Notes: generated from the letters alone by a model not told the origin. A DNA stretch of 64,000 nucleotides from Salinispora fenicalii (GCF_000514815.1 NZ_KI911471.1:62001-126000); one strand, 5' to 3'. Positions 35,186 through 44,503 are shown, counted from the stretch's first letter. Numbers and translations are program-made.

Positions 35186-36019
35186 GTGACGTCCACCAGT
35201 GAGCGGCAACGCGCGGCGGCCCGCGCTCGGCTCGAGAAGGAGATGGCCGAACGGACCGCCCGGGCTCGTCGGCGTCGACAGACCCAGGCGATCGTCGGGG
35301 CGGGCGCGGCGCTCCTCCTGGTGGTCGCCGGCACTGTCTGGCTGGTGTCGAGCCTCGGCGACGACTCGGCGACCGACTCGACCATCACCGCCGGTGCCGG
35401 CGATTGCGCCTTCACCGAGGTCCCCGCCGACCAGCGGACCCCACAGATCAAGGACGTCGGCCTGCCGAGCAACCAGCAGCCGAACACCGGCACCCAGACC
35501 CTCACCATCGACACGAACCTCGGGCAGATCACGGCCAAGGTCGACCGGTCCCAGACGCCGTGCACCAGCGCCAGCTTCACCCACCTGGCCGAGCAGAACT
35601 TCTTCGACAACACCAAGTGCCACCGCCTCGTCACCGAAGGGATCAAGGTGCTCCAGTGCGGTGACCCGAGCGCGACCGGCGACGGCTGGCGGGAAACCGA
35701 TGGCACCGGCGGTCCGAGCTACCGGCTGGCCGAGGAGAACCTGCCCACGGACAAGCGGCCCCCGTACCCGGAGGGCGTTATCGCGATGGCCAACTCCGGC
35801 GCCCCCGGAAGCACCGGCAGCCAGTTCTTCATCGTCTACGGCGACTCGCCGCTCGACCCGAACTACACCGTCCTCGGCACCGTCACCGGTGGGCTGGACA
35901 TCGTCAAGGAGGTCGCGGCGGCCGGCGACGACGCTGCCTACGCGCAGATGGCCGGCGGCGGACACCCAAAGAAGGAGGTCACCATCACTGACCTCACAAT
36001 GAGCGCGCCCCAGGGCTGA
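35186..36019 (+). CDS. Membrane-anchored peptidyl-prolyl isomerase (cyclophilin)
   Basis: 277 residues with the same layout as the preceding gene: basic tail (RARRRRQTQ), one helix (AIVGAGAALLLVVAGTVWLV), then a cyclophilin domain with TLTIDTNLGQITAKVD, KCHRLVTEGIKVLQCGDP and GSQFFIVYGDSPLDPNYTVLG. It keeps the catalytic Arg (HR) and Gln (LQCGDP), so it should be active on exported proteins. The GTG at 35186 has GGAGG upstream; an ATG at 35168 is less likely. Clearly a tandem duplicate of the gene before it, 40 bases downstream. Confidence 0.87.
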   Translation: MTSTSERQRAAARARLEKEMAERTARARRRRQTQAIVGAGAALLLVVAGTVWLVSSLGDDSATDSTITAGAGDCAFTEVPADQRTPQIKDVGLPSNQQPNTGTQTLTIDTNLGQITAKVDRSQTPCTSASFTHLAEQNFFDNTKCHRLVTEGIKVLQCGDPSATGDGWRETDGTGGPSYRLAEENLPTDKRPPYPEGVIAMANSGAPGSTGSQFFIVYGDSPLDPNYTVLGTVTGGLDIVKEVAAAGDDAAYAQMAGGGHPKKEVTITDLTMSAPQG

Positions 36020-36042
36020 CCGCCCCAGTGAAAGACCGCCAC

Positions 36043-36068
36043 GCGCCCCCGGCTCCTGCCGGGGGCGC
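36043..36068. terminator. Bidirectional hairpin between converging genes
   Basis: Perfect 11-bp arms GCGCCCCCGGC (36043-36053) and complement (36058-36068) around TCCT. It lies between the cyclophilin stop and the rel stop, so it can end both transcripts. Confidence 0.75.
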
Positions 36069-36089
36069 TCAGGTATCCCGACGGGTCAG

Positions 36090-38573
36090 TCAGGAGCCGG
36101 AGGTGACCCGGTAGGCGTCAAAAACGCCATCGACCTTCCGCACCGCGGCCAACAGGTGCCCCAGATGCTTGGGGTCGGCCATCTCGAAGCTGAACCGGCT
36201 CACCGCCACCCGGTCCCGCGTGGTCGTCACGGTCGCCGAGAGGATGTTGACCCGCTCGTCGGAGAGCACCAGGGTCACGTCGGTGAGCAACTTGTGCCGG
36301 TCGAGCGCCTCGACCTGGATGGCGACCAGGAAGGTCGACGCGCTGGTGAGCTTCCAGCCCACCTCCACGACCCGCTCCCCCTGCGCCTTGAGGTCCTCGG
36401 CGTTGGCGCAGTCGTCCCGGTGCACGCTCACCCCGCCGGAGCGGGTGACAAACCCGAACACCGAATCCGGCGGGACCGGAGTGCAGCAACGGGCCAACTT
36501 GATCCACACATCGCTGACACCCCGGACAACGACACCCGGGTCGTTGCTGCTGGCCCGGCTCCGCGGCGGGCGAGTGGCCACCGCGGTCTCGGCGATGTCC
36601 TCGACCGCGCCCTCCTCACCGCCGTAGGAGGCCATCAGCTTCTGCACCACCGACTGGGCGGAGACGTGACTGTCACCGACCGCCGCGTAGAGCGAGGCGA
36701 CATCGGCCAGGTGCAGATCCCGGGCGATCGCCATCAAGTTGTCGGAGCTGAGCATCCGCTGCAGCGGCATGCCCTGCTTGCGCATCGCCTTGACGATCGC
36801 GTCCTTGCCGGCCTCGATCGCCTCCTCGCGCCGCTCCTTGTTGAAGTACTGCCGGATCTTCGTACGCGCCCGCGGGCTCTTGACGAACCCCAGCCAGTCC
36901 TGGGTCGGGCCGGCCGTCTCCGACTTCGAGGTGAAGATCTCGATCACGTCGCCGTTGGCGAGCGTCGACTCCAACGGCACCAACTTGCCGTTGACCCGCG
37001 CCCCGATGCACTTGTGCCCCACCTCGGTGTGCACCGCGTACGCGAAGTCCACTGGCGTCGACCCCGTCGGCAACGGAAAGACGTCACCCTTCGGAGTGAA
37101 GACGTACACCTCTTGGCTGGACAGGTCGAAGCGCAGGGCGTCCAGGAACTCGCTCGGGTCGGCGGCCTCCCGCTGCCAGTCCAACAGCTGCCGCAGCCAG
37201 GTCATCTCATCGATGTGCGCCGGCGGGCCCACGATCTGGGTGCCCTTGTGTTCCTTGTACTTCCAGTGCGCGGCGATACCGAACTCGGCGGTACGGTGCA
37301 TCGCGTACGTGCGGATCTGCATCTCCACCGGCTTGCCGGTGGGGCCGATCACCGTCGTATGCAACGACTGGTACATGTTGAACTTCGGCATCGCGATGTA
37401 GTCCTTGAACCGGCCCGGCACCGGCTGCCAGTTGGCGTGAATCACACCCAACGCCGCGTAACAGTCCCGCACCGTGTCGACCAGGATCCGCACACCCACC
37501 AGGTCGTAGATGTCGTTGAAGTCCCGCCCCCGCACGATCATCTTCTGGTAGATCGAGTACAGGTGCTTCGGCCGACCGGTCACCTCCGCCCTGATCTTGG
37601 CCGATTTCAGGTCGGTGCCGACTTTCCTGGTCACCTGCCGCAGCAGCGCCTCCCGCTGCGGCTGGTGTTCCCCGATCAGTCGGTTGATCTCCTCGTACCG
37701 CTTCGGGAAGAGGGTACCGAAGGCCAGATCCTCCAGCTCCCACTTGATCGTGTTCATACCCAGGCGATGTGCCAGGGGAGCCAAGATCTCCAGCGTCTCC
37801 TTGGCCTTCTGCTCCTGCTTTGGCCGGGGCAGGAAGATCAGGGTACGCATGTTGTGGAGCCGGTCGGCCAGCTTGATCACCAGGACCCGTGGATCCTTCG
37901 CCATGGCCACGACCATCTTGCGGATCGTCTCCGCCTTCGCCGCGTCACCCAGCTTGACCTTGTCGAGCTTGGTCACCCCGTCAACCAGTAGTGCCACCTC
38001 GCCACCGAAGTCGGCCCGCATCTGGTCGAGCGTGTACTCGGTGTCCTCGATCGTGTCGTGCAGCAGTGCCGCGACCAGCGTGGTGGTGTCCATGCCCAGA
38101 TTGGCCAGAATGGTGGCCACTGCGAGCGGATGGGTGATGTAGGGGTCGCCGGATTTACGGTACTGGCCAGAGTGCCAGCGGGCCGCCGTGTCGAAAGCAC
38201 GTTGCAACAGCCGCGCGTCGGCCTTCGGGTGATTCTCCCGGTGACTTGAGATCAGCGGTTCCAGCACCTCGCTAACCTGCGAGGACTGCCAAGGCGCGTT
38301 GAACCGGGCCAGCCGGGCTCGCACCCGGCGCCCGGTCGGCGCGTTGGAGAGCGCGAATCCGCCGCCGGGAACGGTCTCGGGCGTCAGATCGCCCCGACTC
38401 GGAACGACCGCCTCCTCGCTCCCTGCGTCCGGGCTGACGCGGAGGGCGTCGGTCGCTCCGGCGCCACTGCCGGGACCTGCCCCGGATCGGGAGCTACCAC
38501 TGCGGTCGGTCACCGAGCCGTCGCCTGTCGCGTGCACCGTGTCCTCCACCGGAGGGGCGACATCGTGAGACAC
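36090..38573 (-). CDS. rel: Bifunctional (p)ppGpp synthetase/hydrolase
   Basis: About 827 residues. The HD hydrolase domain has HSGQYRKSGDPYITHPLAVA and LLHDTIEDTEYT (HDxxED). The synthetase domain has RFKDYIAMPKFNMYQSLHT; RFKD fits the RxKD type found in two-way enzymes. TGS (VYVFTPKGDVFPLPTGSTPV) and a C-terminal ACT domain (FLVAIQVEALDRHKLLTDVT) follow. It makes and degrades the stringent alarmone. The first 80 residues are disordered. The GTG at 38573 has GAGGAGG three bases upstream; GTG at 38585 is the alternative. Its leader carries 30-bp tandem repeats. Confidence 0.95.
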   Translation of the reverse strand: MSHDVAPPVEDTVHATGDGSVTDRSGSSRSGAGPGSGAGATDALRVSPDAGSEEAVVPSRGDLTPETVPGGGFALSNAPTGRRVRARLARFNAPWQSSQVSEVLEPLISSHRENHPKADARLLQRAFDTAARWHSGQYRKSGDPYITHPLAVATILANLGMDTTTLVAALLHDTIEDTEYTLDQMRADFGGEVALLVDGVTKLDKVKLGDAAKAETIRKMVVAMAKDPRVLVIKLADRLHNMRTLIFLPRPKQEQKAKETLEILAPLAHRLGMNTIKWELEDLAFGTLFPKRYEEINRLIGEHQPQREALLRQVTRKVGTDLKSAKIRAEVTGRPKHLYSIYQKMIVRGRDFNDIYDLVGVRILVDTVRDCYAALGVIHANWQPVPGRFKDYIAMPKFNMYQSLHTTVIGPTGKPVEMQIRTYAMHRTAEFGIAAHWKYKEHKGTQIVGPPAHIDEMTWLRQLLDWQREAADPSEFLDALRFDLSSQEVYVFTPKGDVFPLPTGSTPVDFAYAVHTEVGHKCIGARVNGKLVPLESTLANGDVIEIFTSKSETAGPTQDWLGFVKSPRARTKIRQYFNKERREEAIEAGKDAIVKAMRKQGMPLQRMLSSDNLMAIARDLHLADVASLYAAVGDSHVSAQSVVQKLMASYGGEEGAVEDIAETAVATRPPRSRASSNDPGVVVRGVSDVWIKLARCCTPVPPDSVFGFVTRSGGVSVHRDDCANAEDLKAQGERVVEVGWKLTSASTFLVAIQVEALDRHKLLTDVTLVLSDERVNILSATVTTTRDRVAVSRFSFEMADPKHLGHLLAAVRKVDGVFDAYRVTSGS

Positions 38574-38887
38574 CGGCCTCCTCACCGCTCGCCGGACGCG
38601 CCGGCCAAGCGGCCGACGCCGAATTCAACCGGCCGCACCGGGCCGGCGTTGTCGACTCAGCCGGCCACAGAGCCGGCGTTGTCGACTCAACCGGCCACAG
38701 AGCCGGCGTTGTCGACTCGACCGGCCACACTGGGCCGGCATGTCCCCGCCGGCCTCCGGGCCGCCAGGTCCCTCGCCACCGGACGATTTCACGCGCCCGG
38801 TCAGCAAAAGGCAATGCTACCCGCACTCAGGGTATGCCGCCGTCTCCCCGACCCGGGCCGCGCGGGGCCCTCCGCCCGAGCGGACGA
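38574..38887. other. Intergenic leader of rel, 314 bp
   Basis: The stretch between the apt stop and the rel start holds three 30-bp tandem repeats nearest rel, then a less GC-rich patch around 38790-38830 that may hold the rel promoter. A short GGGCC/GGCCC hairpin near 38855-38870 could end apt. No gene is supported; overlapping frames are repeat translations. Confidence 0.5.
38642..38731. repeat. Three tandem 30-bp repeats upstream of rel
   Basis: Units start at 38642, 38672 and 38702, each GCCGGCGTTGTCGACTCA, two variable bases, then CCGGCCACAGA (last unit ends CACT). They differ at only a few positions. Partial copies flank on both sides (CCGGCCGCACCGG at about 38627 and GCCGGCATGTC at 38734). 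Each unit contains the palindromes GCCGGC and GTCGAC. On the rel strand they lie 70-160 bases before the start. Confidence 0.8.
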
Positions 38888-39454
38888 TCAAACGGTCAAC
38901 AGGGCGTGAACCGGACGTGGCGCCAGCCGCTCGCGACCGCCCAGGAAGCCCAACTCCAGCAGCACGGTGAAGCCCGCCACCGTACCGCCGGCCCGCTCAA
39001 CCAGGTCGAGGGTCGCCTCGGCGGTGCCGCCCGTGGCGAGTACGTCGTCCACCACCAGCACCCGGTGCCCGGCCGTGAACGCGTCCTGGTGCACCTCCAG
39101 GGTGGCCTCACCGTATTCCAGCGCGTACGACGCCGAGTAGGCCACCCGGGGCAGCTTGCCCGCCTTGCGCACCGGCACCACCCCGACGCCGGCGGCGTAC
39201 GCGATCGCTGCCGCGACCACGAACCCGCGGGCCTCGATCCCGACGACGGTGTCGAACGAGTCCCGCCCGTGGTGGCGCACGATGCCGTCAATGATCTCGC
39301 GAAAGGTGTCCCCGTCGGCGAAGAGCGGCATCAGGTCCTTGAACATGACCCCGGGCTTCGGGAAGTCCGGTACGTCGAGCACCCGGCTGGCCACCAGTTC
39401 GGCCATCTCCCGGCCGCTGTCCCCCCGTACCCCGGTGGTGTGGGTCTTTGTCAC
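38888..39454 (-). CDS. apt: Adenine phosphoribosyltransferase
   Basis: 188 residues. Makes AMP from adenine and PRPP. PRPP loop VLVVDDVLATGGTAEAT, an Apt-type start PDFPKPGVMFKDLMPLF, and GIEARGFVVAAAIAYAAGVG. The GTG at 39454 has GGAG five bases upstream. The secDF-apt-rel order is the usual actinobacterial one. Confidence 0.95.
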   Translation of the reverse strand: MTKTHTTGVRGDSGREMAELVASRVLDVPDFPKPGVMFKDLMPLFADGDTFREIIDGIVRHHGRDSFDTVVGIEARGFVVAAAIAYAAGVGVVPVRKAGKLPRVAYSASYALEYGEATLEVHQDAFTAGHRVLVVDDVLATGGTAEATLDLVERAGGTVAGFTVLLELGFLGGRERLAPRPVHALLTV

Positions 39455-39477
39455 GACAGCTCCGCTCCCTTGTTCCG

Positions 39478-39525
39478 ACGACGGCGTCCTTCAGGCCGCT
39501 CGCGCAGCCGGAAGGACGCCGTCGT
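39478..39525 (-). terminator. Long-stem hairpin after secF
   Basis: Perfect 15-bp arms 39478-39492 (ACGACGGCGTCCTTC) and 39511-39525 with an 18-base loop that can pair further (GGC/GCC). It lies 20 bases past the secF stop and 24 bases before the apt start. It may also fold in the apt leader. Confidence 0.65.
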
Positions 39526-39544
39526 GTTCCGTTCCACTGGCGCG

Positions 39545-40732
39545 TCAGCGCCGCTTGCCACCCGGACGGTTGCCGCCACCGCCGGTGCGCCCACTGCGCG
39601 CACCGGCCGGCCGCTTGCCTGCCGGCCGTGCCCCTACCTTCGGGGCCGCCGCGACCGCGAGGGCCGGCGTCTCCGGTTCGATCTGCTCGTCGGCGCTCTC
39701 CGTCGGTCGCGGCGCGCTCTTCGCCGAACCCTCGCCGCGCTCCAGCGCGGCCCGCCGGGCCAGCACCCGCTTGTTGTGCGCCTGGATCCGCGGTTCCTGG
39801 TTCTTCAGCAGCACCAGCAGCGGGGTGGCCAGGGTGATCGAGGAGAAGAACGCCACCGCCATACCGACGAAGAGCACCAGGCCGAGGTCCTTCAGGGTGC
39901 CCGCGCCGAAGAGGCCGGCACCGATGAAGAGCAGGCCGCCGACCGGGAGCAGGGCCACGATCGAGGTGTTCAGCGACCGCATCAGGCTCTGGTTGATCGC
40001 CAGGTTGGCCGCCTCGCCGTACGTCTGGTTGTTGTTCGCGGTGATGCCGCGGGTGTTCTCCTGAACCTTGTCGAAGACCACCACCACGTCGTAGAGCGCG
40101 AAGCCCAGGATGGTGAGGAAGCCGATCACGGTCGACGGGGTCACCTCGAAGCCGACCAGCGAGTAGATACCGGCGCTGAGAACCAGGTTCATCAGCAGGG
40201 AGCTGACCGCACCGACCGCCATCCGCCACTCGAAGCGCAGCACCAGGTAGACCATCACCAGCACGAGGAAGATCACCAGGCCGAGCACCGCCCGCTCGGT
40301 GACCTGGCTACCCCACGCCTGGCTGACCTGTTCGCCGCCGACGTCGCTGACCGGGAGGCCGAAATCCTGGGCTACCGCCGCCTTGACCGCGTTGGCCTGC
40401 TCCGCGCTGAGCTGCGAGGTACGCATCTCGTAGAAGTCGTCACCGGTGCCGCCGACCTTCTGCGCGGTCACCACCTCCGCGCCGCCGCCCTCAGCGGCCA
40501 GCGCGGCGTCGACCGCCTCCTCGGCCTGCTCCAGGGTGCCGACGCTGGCGGGCACCTGGATCGAGTTACCGCCAGCGAACTCGATGCCGAGGTCGAACCG
40601 GAGGAACGCGAAGCTCAGCACCGAGATCAGGGCCAGCGCCCCGGCGACGCTGAACCACACCTTGCGACGGCCGACAATGTCGAGACCGGCCTCACCACGG
40701 TAGAGGCGACTCGCGAGACCAGCACCGGCCAT
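39545..40732 (-). CDS. secF: Protein translocase subunit SecF
   Basis: 395 residues, six membrane helices. Motifs DLGIEFAGGNSIQV after helix 1, ERAVLGLVIFLVLVMVYLVLRFEWRMA, and TILGFALYDVVVVFDKVQEN (the proton-coupling D/R region). A basic Pro/Ala/Gly-rich C-terminal tail of about 80 residues is cytoplasmic. With SecD it drives late steps of protein export. The ATG is one base past the secD stop, with AAGGAGG inside the end of secD. Confidence 0.94.
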   Translation of the reverse strand: MAGAGLASRLYRGEAGLDIVGRRKVWFSVAGALALISVLSFAFLRFDLGIEFAGGNSIQVPASVGTLEQAEEAVDAALAAEGGGAEVVTAQKVGGTGDDFYEMRTSQLSAEQANAVKAAVAQDFGLPVSDVGGEQVSQAWGSQVTERAVLGLVIFLVLVMVYLVLRFEWRMAVGAVSSLLMNLVLSAGIYSLVGFEVTPSTVIGFLTILGFALYDVVVVFDKVQENTRGITANNNQTYGEAANLAINQSLMRSLNTSIVALLPVGGLLFIGAGLFGAGTLKDLGLVLFVGMAVAFFSSITLATPLLVLLKNQEPRIQAHNKRVLARRAALERGEGSAKSAPRPTESADEQIEPETPALAVAAAPKVGARPAGKRPAGARSGRTGGGGNRPGGKRR

Positions 40733-40733
40733 C

Positions 40734-42689
40734 TCAGACCTCCTTCGCGCGCGGGTTGCGGGACTGGGCCGGCTTCTCCCGGGCCGGCAACGCCCGGCCG
40801 AGGCCGCTGACCCGCGGGGACAGGAACGCCCGAGTGCGGGCGAACATCGTCATGATCGGGTGTCGGAAGAGGAAGACCACCACCAGGTCGAGGACCGTGG
40901 CGAGGCCCAACGCGAAGGCGAAGCCCTTGACCACGCCGACCGAGACGGCGTAGAGCACCACCGCGGACATCAGGGTGATCGCGTTGGCGGAGATGATCGT
41001 CCGACGGGCGCGGATCCACGCCCGGGACACCGCGCTGCGGGGGCTGCGTCCTTCCCGGATCTCGTCCTTGAGCCGCTCGAAGTAGATGACGAAGGAGTCC
41101 GCCGCCACACCGAGCGAGACGATCATGCCGGCGATCCCGGCGAGGGTGAGGGTGAACCCGATCTGCCGGCCGAGGACCACCAACGCGCCGAAGACGAGCA
41201 GCGCGGAGAGGACCAGGCTCAGGAAGATCACGGAGCCGAGCAGCCGGTAGTAGAAGAACGAGTAGATGATCACCAGCAGCATGCCGATACCGGCCGCGAG
41301 CAGGCCAGCCCGCAGGTGGCTGGCGCCCAGGGTCGCGGTGACGTTCTGCTGCGCCTGCGGCTCGAAAGTCACCGGCAGCGCGCCGTAGCGCAGCGTGCTC
41401 GCCAAGTCACTGGCGTCCTGCTGGGTGAAGTTGCCGGTGATCTGCGAGTTACTGGTCAGCACGCCCAGGATCTCCGGCGAGGAGACGATCTGGTTGTCCA
41501 GCACGACGGCGACCCGGCAGTTGCCGCTGTCTCCGAGCGCGCTCGGGTCGCAGGCAGCCTCCTCGTTCCGGAACGCCTCGCCGGTCAGCGCGGTCCACTT
41601 CTCCTGCCCGTCGCTGGTGAAGTCCAGGCTGACCACCCACTGGCTGGTCTGGTCGAGCACGGCGTTGGCGTCGTTGATGTCGGTGCCGACGACCTTGGCC
41701 TGGTCGAGCAGGTACTTGATGCTGCCGAACTCGCAGGCGACGGCCTGTTGGTCGACGGCGGAGATCGACGCCGGCGGGCGGGCGTCAAGCTGGGCACAGG
41801 TGATTTGTGGGACGTTGAACTGCATCTGGGCCGGCAGCACCGCGATCTCACGGTCGGTCAGCGATGCGAACGGCTTAAGCTTCTCGACCAGCGACGGGTC
41901 GGCGGCCAGGTCGTTGGGCGACTGGAGCCCGTTCGCGGCCTCCCAGGCAGCCGCACCGACCTTCTGCTCGACCGCCCTGCGCTGCTCCTCGATGCTGGCC
42001 GGCACCGGGGTGGCGCTGTCGCTCGCCGCCGGTGCCGCGCTGGGCGAGGAGGACGCGCTGGGCGAGGCCGTGGGGGTCTCGCTCGGCGCCGCAGCACCAC
42101 CGCCCTCACCTCCGGTCGGCGACGCAGTGACCTGGACGCTGCTCGACGGGGTGGGCGAAGCGCTGCCGGTCGCGGACGGCGTGGCAGAGCCAGACGGCGT
42201 GGCAGAGCCAGACGGCGCAGCGGAGCCAGACGGCGTGGCGGAGGGGGTGCCGGTCGGACTCGGCGCCGGGTTCGCCGCCGCACCACTACCGTCGGTTACC
42301 TGAAGCACCTTCCGGAAGCGCAACTCCGCGGCGCTGCCGACCTCGGTCAGGTCCCGGTTCTCGCCGGGAAGGGAGATCACGATGTTCCGGTCGCCCTCGG
42401 TAACGACCTCGGCCTCAGCGACCCCGAAGGCGTTGACCCGGCTCTCGATGATCTGCCGGGCCTCCTCCAGGTTCTCCGCGGTCGGTGCCTGGCCGTCGAC
42501 GGTGTTGGTCGCCTCCAGCGTCAGCCGGGTGCCGCCGACCAGGTCGAGACCGAGCTTGGGCTCAAGCCGGTCCTGCCAGCTACCGCTCGCGCCGCCGCCG
42601 AAGAAGACCAGAAGATAGAGGACCACGAAGATGGCCCCAAGCACGGCAAGCTGCCGCCCGGGGCGCATCTGTTTTTGAGGTGGTGCCAC
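40734..42689 (-). CDS. secD: Protein translocase subunit SecD
   Basis: About 651 residues. Helix 1 (LAVLGAIFVVLYLLVFF), then LGLDLVGGTRLTLEA, the P1 domain, and five C-terminal helices with AGLLAAGIGMLLVIIYSFFYY and AADSFVIYFERLKDEIREGRS. Between about 135 and 235 is a Pro/Ser/Ala/Thr-rich insert that most SecD proteins lack, encoded partly by 18-bp repeats. GTG at 42689 is preferred (AGGA five bases upstream); GTG at 42716 adds nine residues. Confidence 0.94.
   Translation of the reverse strand: MAPPQKQMRPGRQLAVLGAIFVVLYLLVFFGGGASGSWQDRLEPKLGLDLVGGTRLTLEATNTVDGQAPTAENLEEARQIIESRVNAFGVAEAEVVTEGDRNIVISLPGENRDLTEVGSAAELRFRKVLQVTDGSGAAANPAPSPTGTPSATPSGSAAPSGSATPSGSATPSATGSASPTPSSSVQVTASPTGGEGGGAAAPSETPTASPSASSSPSAAPAASDSATPVPASIEEQRRAVEQKVGAAAWEAANGLQSPNDLAADPSLVEKLKPFASLTDREIAVLPAQMQFNVPQITCAQLDARPPASISAVDQQAVACEFGSIKYLLDQAKVVGTDINDANAVLDQTSQWVVSLDFTSDGQEKWTALTGEAFRNEEAACDPSALGDSGNCRVAVVLDNQIVSSPEILGVLTSNSQITGNFTQQDASDLASTLRYGALPVTFEPQAQQNVTATLGASHLRAGLLAAGIGMLLVIIYSFFYYRLLGSVIFLSLVLSALLVFGALVVLGRQIGFTLTLAGIAGMIVSLGVAADSFVIYFERLKDEIREGRSPRSAVSRAWIRARRTIISANAITLMSAVVLYAVSVGVVKGFAFALGLATVLDLVVVFLFRHPIMTMFARTRAFLSPRVSGLGRALPAREKPAQSRNPRAKEV
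42175..42243. repeat. 18-bp tandem repeats inside secD
   Basis: GACGGCGTGGCAGAGCCA occurs at 42175, 42193 and, with three changes, at 42211, with a partial fourth unit at 42229. In the protein this gives a repeated SGSATP/SGSAAP hexapeptide in the periplasm-like P1 insert. The 18-base period keeps frame, so unit number may vary between strains. Confidence 0.8.
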
Positions 42690-42908
42690 GGCTGTCCTGT
42701 CTCCCTGTTGGGTCACGCCGCCACGCCAGCGGCGGCTGTCGGCCGGACAAGCCGGCCGAAGCTATGTGGGGGTCACCGCAACGGCGCACCGGCACCGGCG
42801 CGGAACGCCACCACACCCTGCACCTACCGCGGGTGGCGTATCGACCCGATTGTCAAATTTTCGTCCAACTCATGCACTGCCCGGCCCGCCGGAATGACGG
42901 ACGGGGTG

Positions 42909-43244
42909 TCACTCCTTGATTGCGTCCGCGTCGTCGGCCGCCGCCTCCGCGGGCTGCTCCGCCTTGGTCACGACCCGCGCGATCGCGGGACGGGCGTAGC
43001 GGGTCTCCACACCGGGGGCGACCTCCAGCAGTACCGTCTCGTCGTCCACACCGGTGACGGTGCCATACAGCCCGCCGATGGTGACGACCTCGTCACCGTG
43101 CCCCAGCGAGGACTGCATGCTCGCCGCTTCCCGACGCCGCTTCTGCTGCGGACGGATCATCATGAAGTACATGACTCCGAAGAGCAGGACGATCATGAGG
43201 ATGGGAGTGAAGTTGCTGGCGGAGTTTTCTTGTGCCAAAAGCAC
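42909..43244 (-). CDS. yajC: Preprotein translocase subunit YajC
   Basis: 111 residues. One helix (ILMIVLLFGVMYFMMIRPQQKRRRE) with the RPQQK motif, then GDEVVTIGGLYGTVTGVDDE. The GTG at 43244 puts the helix near the N-terminus and has GGAAGG upstream. It accompanies SecDF in the translocon. About 220 bases of mixed sequence lie before secD, showing no gene. Confidence 0.93.
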   Translation of the reverse strand: MLLAQENSASNFTPILMIVLLFGVMYFMMIRPQQKRRREAASMQSSLGHGDEVVTIGGLYGTVTGVDDETVLLEVAPGVETRYARPAIARVVTKAEQPAEAAADDADAIKE

Positions 43245-43382
43245 GGTGGTAAAACCTTCCCATTGGCCCCCATACCGGCACGAGGGCACCGGGGCGAAGG
43301 CGATTTCTTACATCTGTACAGACCGCGGCGAGTCTAGTCGCTTCACCTGGGAACACCGAATGCGGCACAGATCACGTTCGCA

Positions 43383-44447
43383 TCACGGCTGATCAGGCTC
43401 CACCGAGAACAGGTCACGCGCGGGAGGAGTATCCAGGCCAAATGTACCATTCGGTGGTGTACGGCCCAGGTGGCGCCAGGCCGCCTCGGTAGCGACCCGA
43501 CCGCGCGGCGTTCGGGCGAGAAGACCAGCCCGCACCAGGAACGGCTCACAAACCTCCTCCACGGTGTCCGGCTGCTCCCCCACCGCCACCGCCAACGTGG
43601 ACAGGCCGACCGGACCACCCCGGAACAGATCCACGAGCGCGGTGAGCACCGCTCGGTCCAGCCGGTCCAGCCCCAACGCGTCCACGTCGTACACGGTGAG
43701 TGCCGCCTGCGCGGTCTCCCGGGTGACCACACCGTCGGCCCGGACCTCGGCGAAGTCACGCACCCGGCGCAACAGCCGGTTCGCGATCCGGGGGGTACCC
43801 CGCGCACGGCCGGAGATCTCGGCCGCACCGTCGGCGGTGATCGGCACGCCGAGGATCCGGGCCGAGCGGTTCAGCAGTGTCTCCAAGTCGGCCGGGGAGT
43901 AGAAGTCCAGGTGTGCGACGAAGCCGAACCGGTCCCGCATCGGGCCGGTGAGCAGCCCAGCGCGGGTGGTCGCCCCGACCAGGGTGAACGGCTCCACGTC
44001 CAGCGGGATGGCGGTCGCGCCGGGCCCCTTGCCCACCACCACGTCAACCCGGAAGTCCTCCATCGCGCTGTAGAGCAGTTCCTCCGCCGGCCGGGCGATC
44101 CGATGAACCTCGTCGATGAAGAGCACGTCCCCCTCGCCGAGACTGGTCAGAATGGCCGCCAGGTCACCGGAACGCTCGATCGCCGGGCCGCTGGTCACCC
44201 GGATGCTGGTGCCCAACTCGGCGGCGACGATATTGGCCAGGCTGGTCTTACCCAACCCCGGCGGACCCGACAGGAGGATGTGATCGGGAGGGCTGCCGCG
44301 ACGTAGCGCGCCCTGGAGCAGCAAGTCGAGCTGGTCCCGGACCCGCTCCTGTGCGATGAACTCGGCCAGCCGACGCGGCCGGACGCTGGCTTCCGCGTCC
44401 CGCTCGGCGTCGCTCACATACGCCGAGACCAGATTGTCACCCGTCAT
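43383..44447 (-). CDS. ruvB: Holliday junction branch-migration helicase RuvB
   Basis: 354 residues. Opens RPRRLAEFIAQERVRDQLDLLL; Walker A LLSGPPGLGKTSLANIVA, Walker B VLFIDEVHRIARPAEE, sensor 1 GATTRAGLL, arginine finger region GRARGTPRIANRLLRRVRDFA. The C-terminus is a winged helix. It drives branch migration with RuvA. Confidence 0.97.
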   Translation of the reverse strand: MTGDNLVSAYVSDAERDAEASVRPRRLAEFIAQERVRDQLDLLLQGALRRGSPPDHILLSGPPGLGKTSLANIVAAELGTSIRVTSGPAIERSGDLAAILTSLGEGDVLFIDEVHRIARPAEELLYSAMEDFRVDVVVGKGPGATAIPLDVEPFTLVGATTRAGLLTGPMRDRFGFVAHLDFYSPADLETLLNRSARILGVPITADGAAEISGRARGTPRIANRLLRRVRDFAEVRADGVVTRETAQAALTVYDVDALGLDRLDRAVLTALVDLFRGGPVGLSTLAVAVGEQPDTVEEVCEPFLVRAGLLARTPRGRVATEAAWRHLGRTPPNGTFGLDTPPARDLFSVEPDQP

Positions 44448-44503
44448 CCCGACTCCTCACCCCGTGACCCGGATGGTGTCGACCGACGCACTCCGCCCAC
44501 CCG

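Noticed and set aside
36156..37991. 611-codon plus-strand open frame
   Set aside because: Antisense shadow of rel, which has all its domains.
38642..38731. CRISPR array
   Set aside because: The repeats are directly adjacent with no unique spacers; they are simple tandem repeats and no cas gene is present.
40860..43337. 825-codon plus-strand open frame
   Set aside because: Antisense shadow of secD and yajC.
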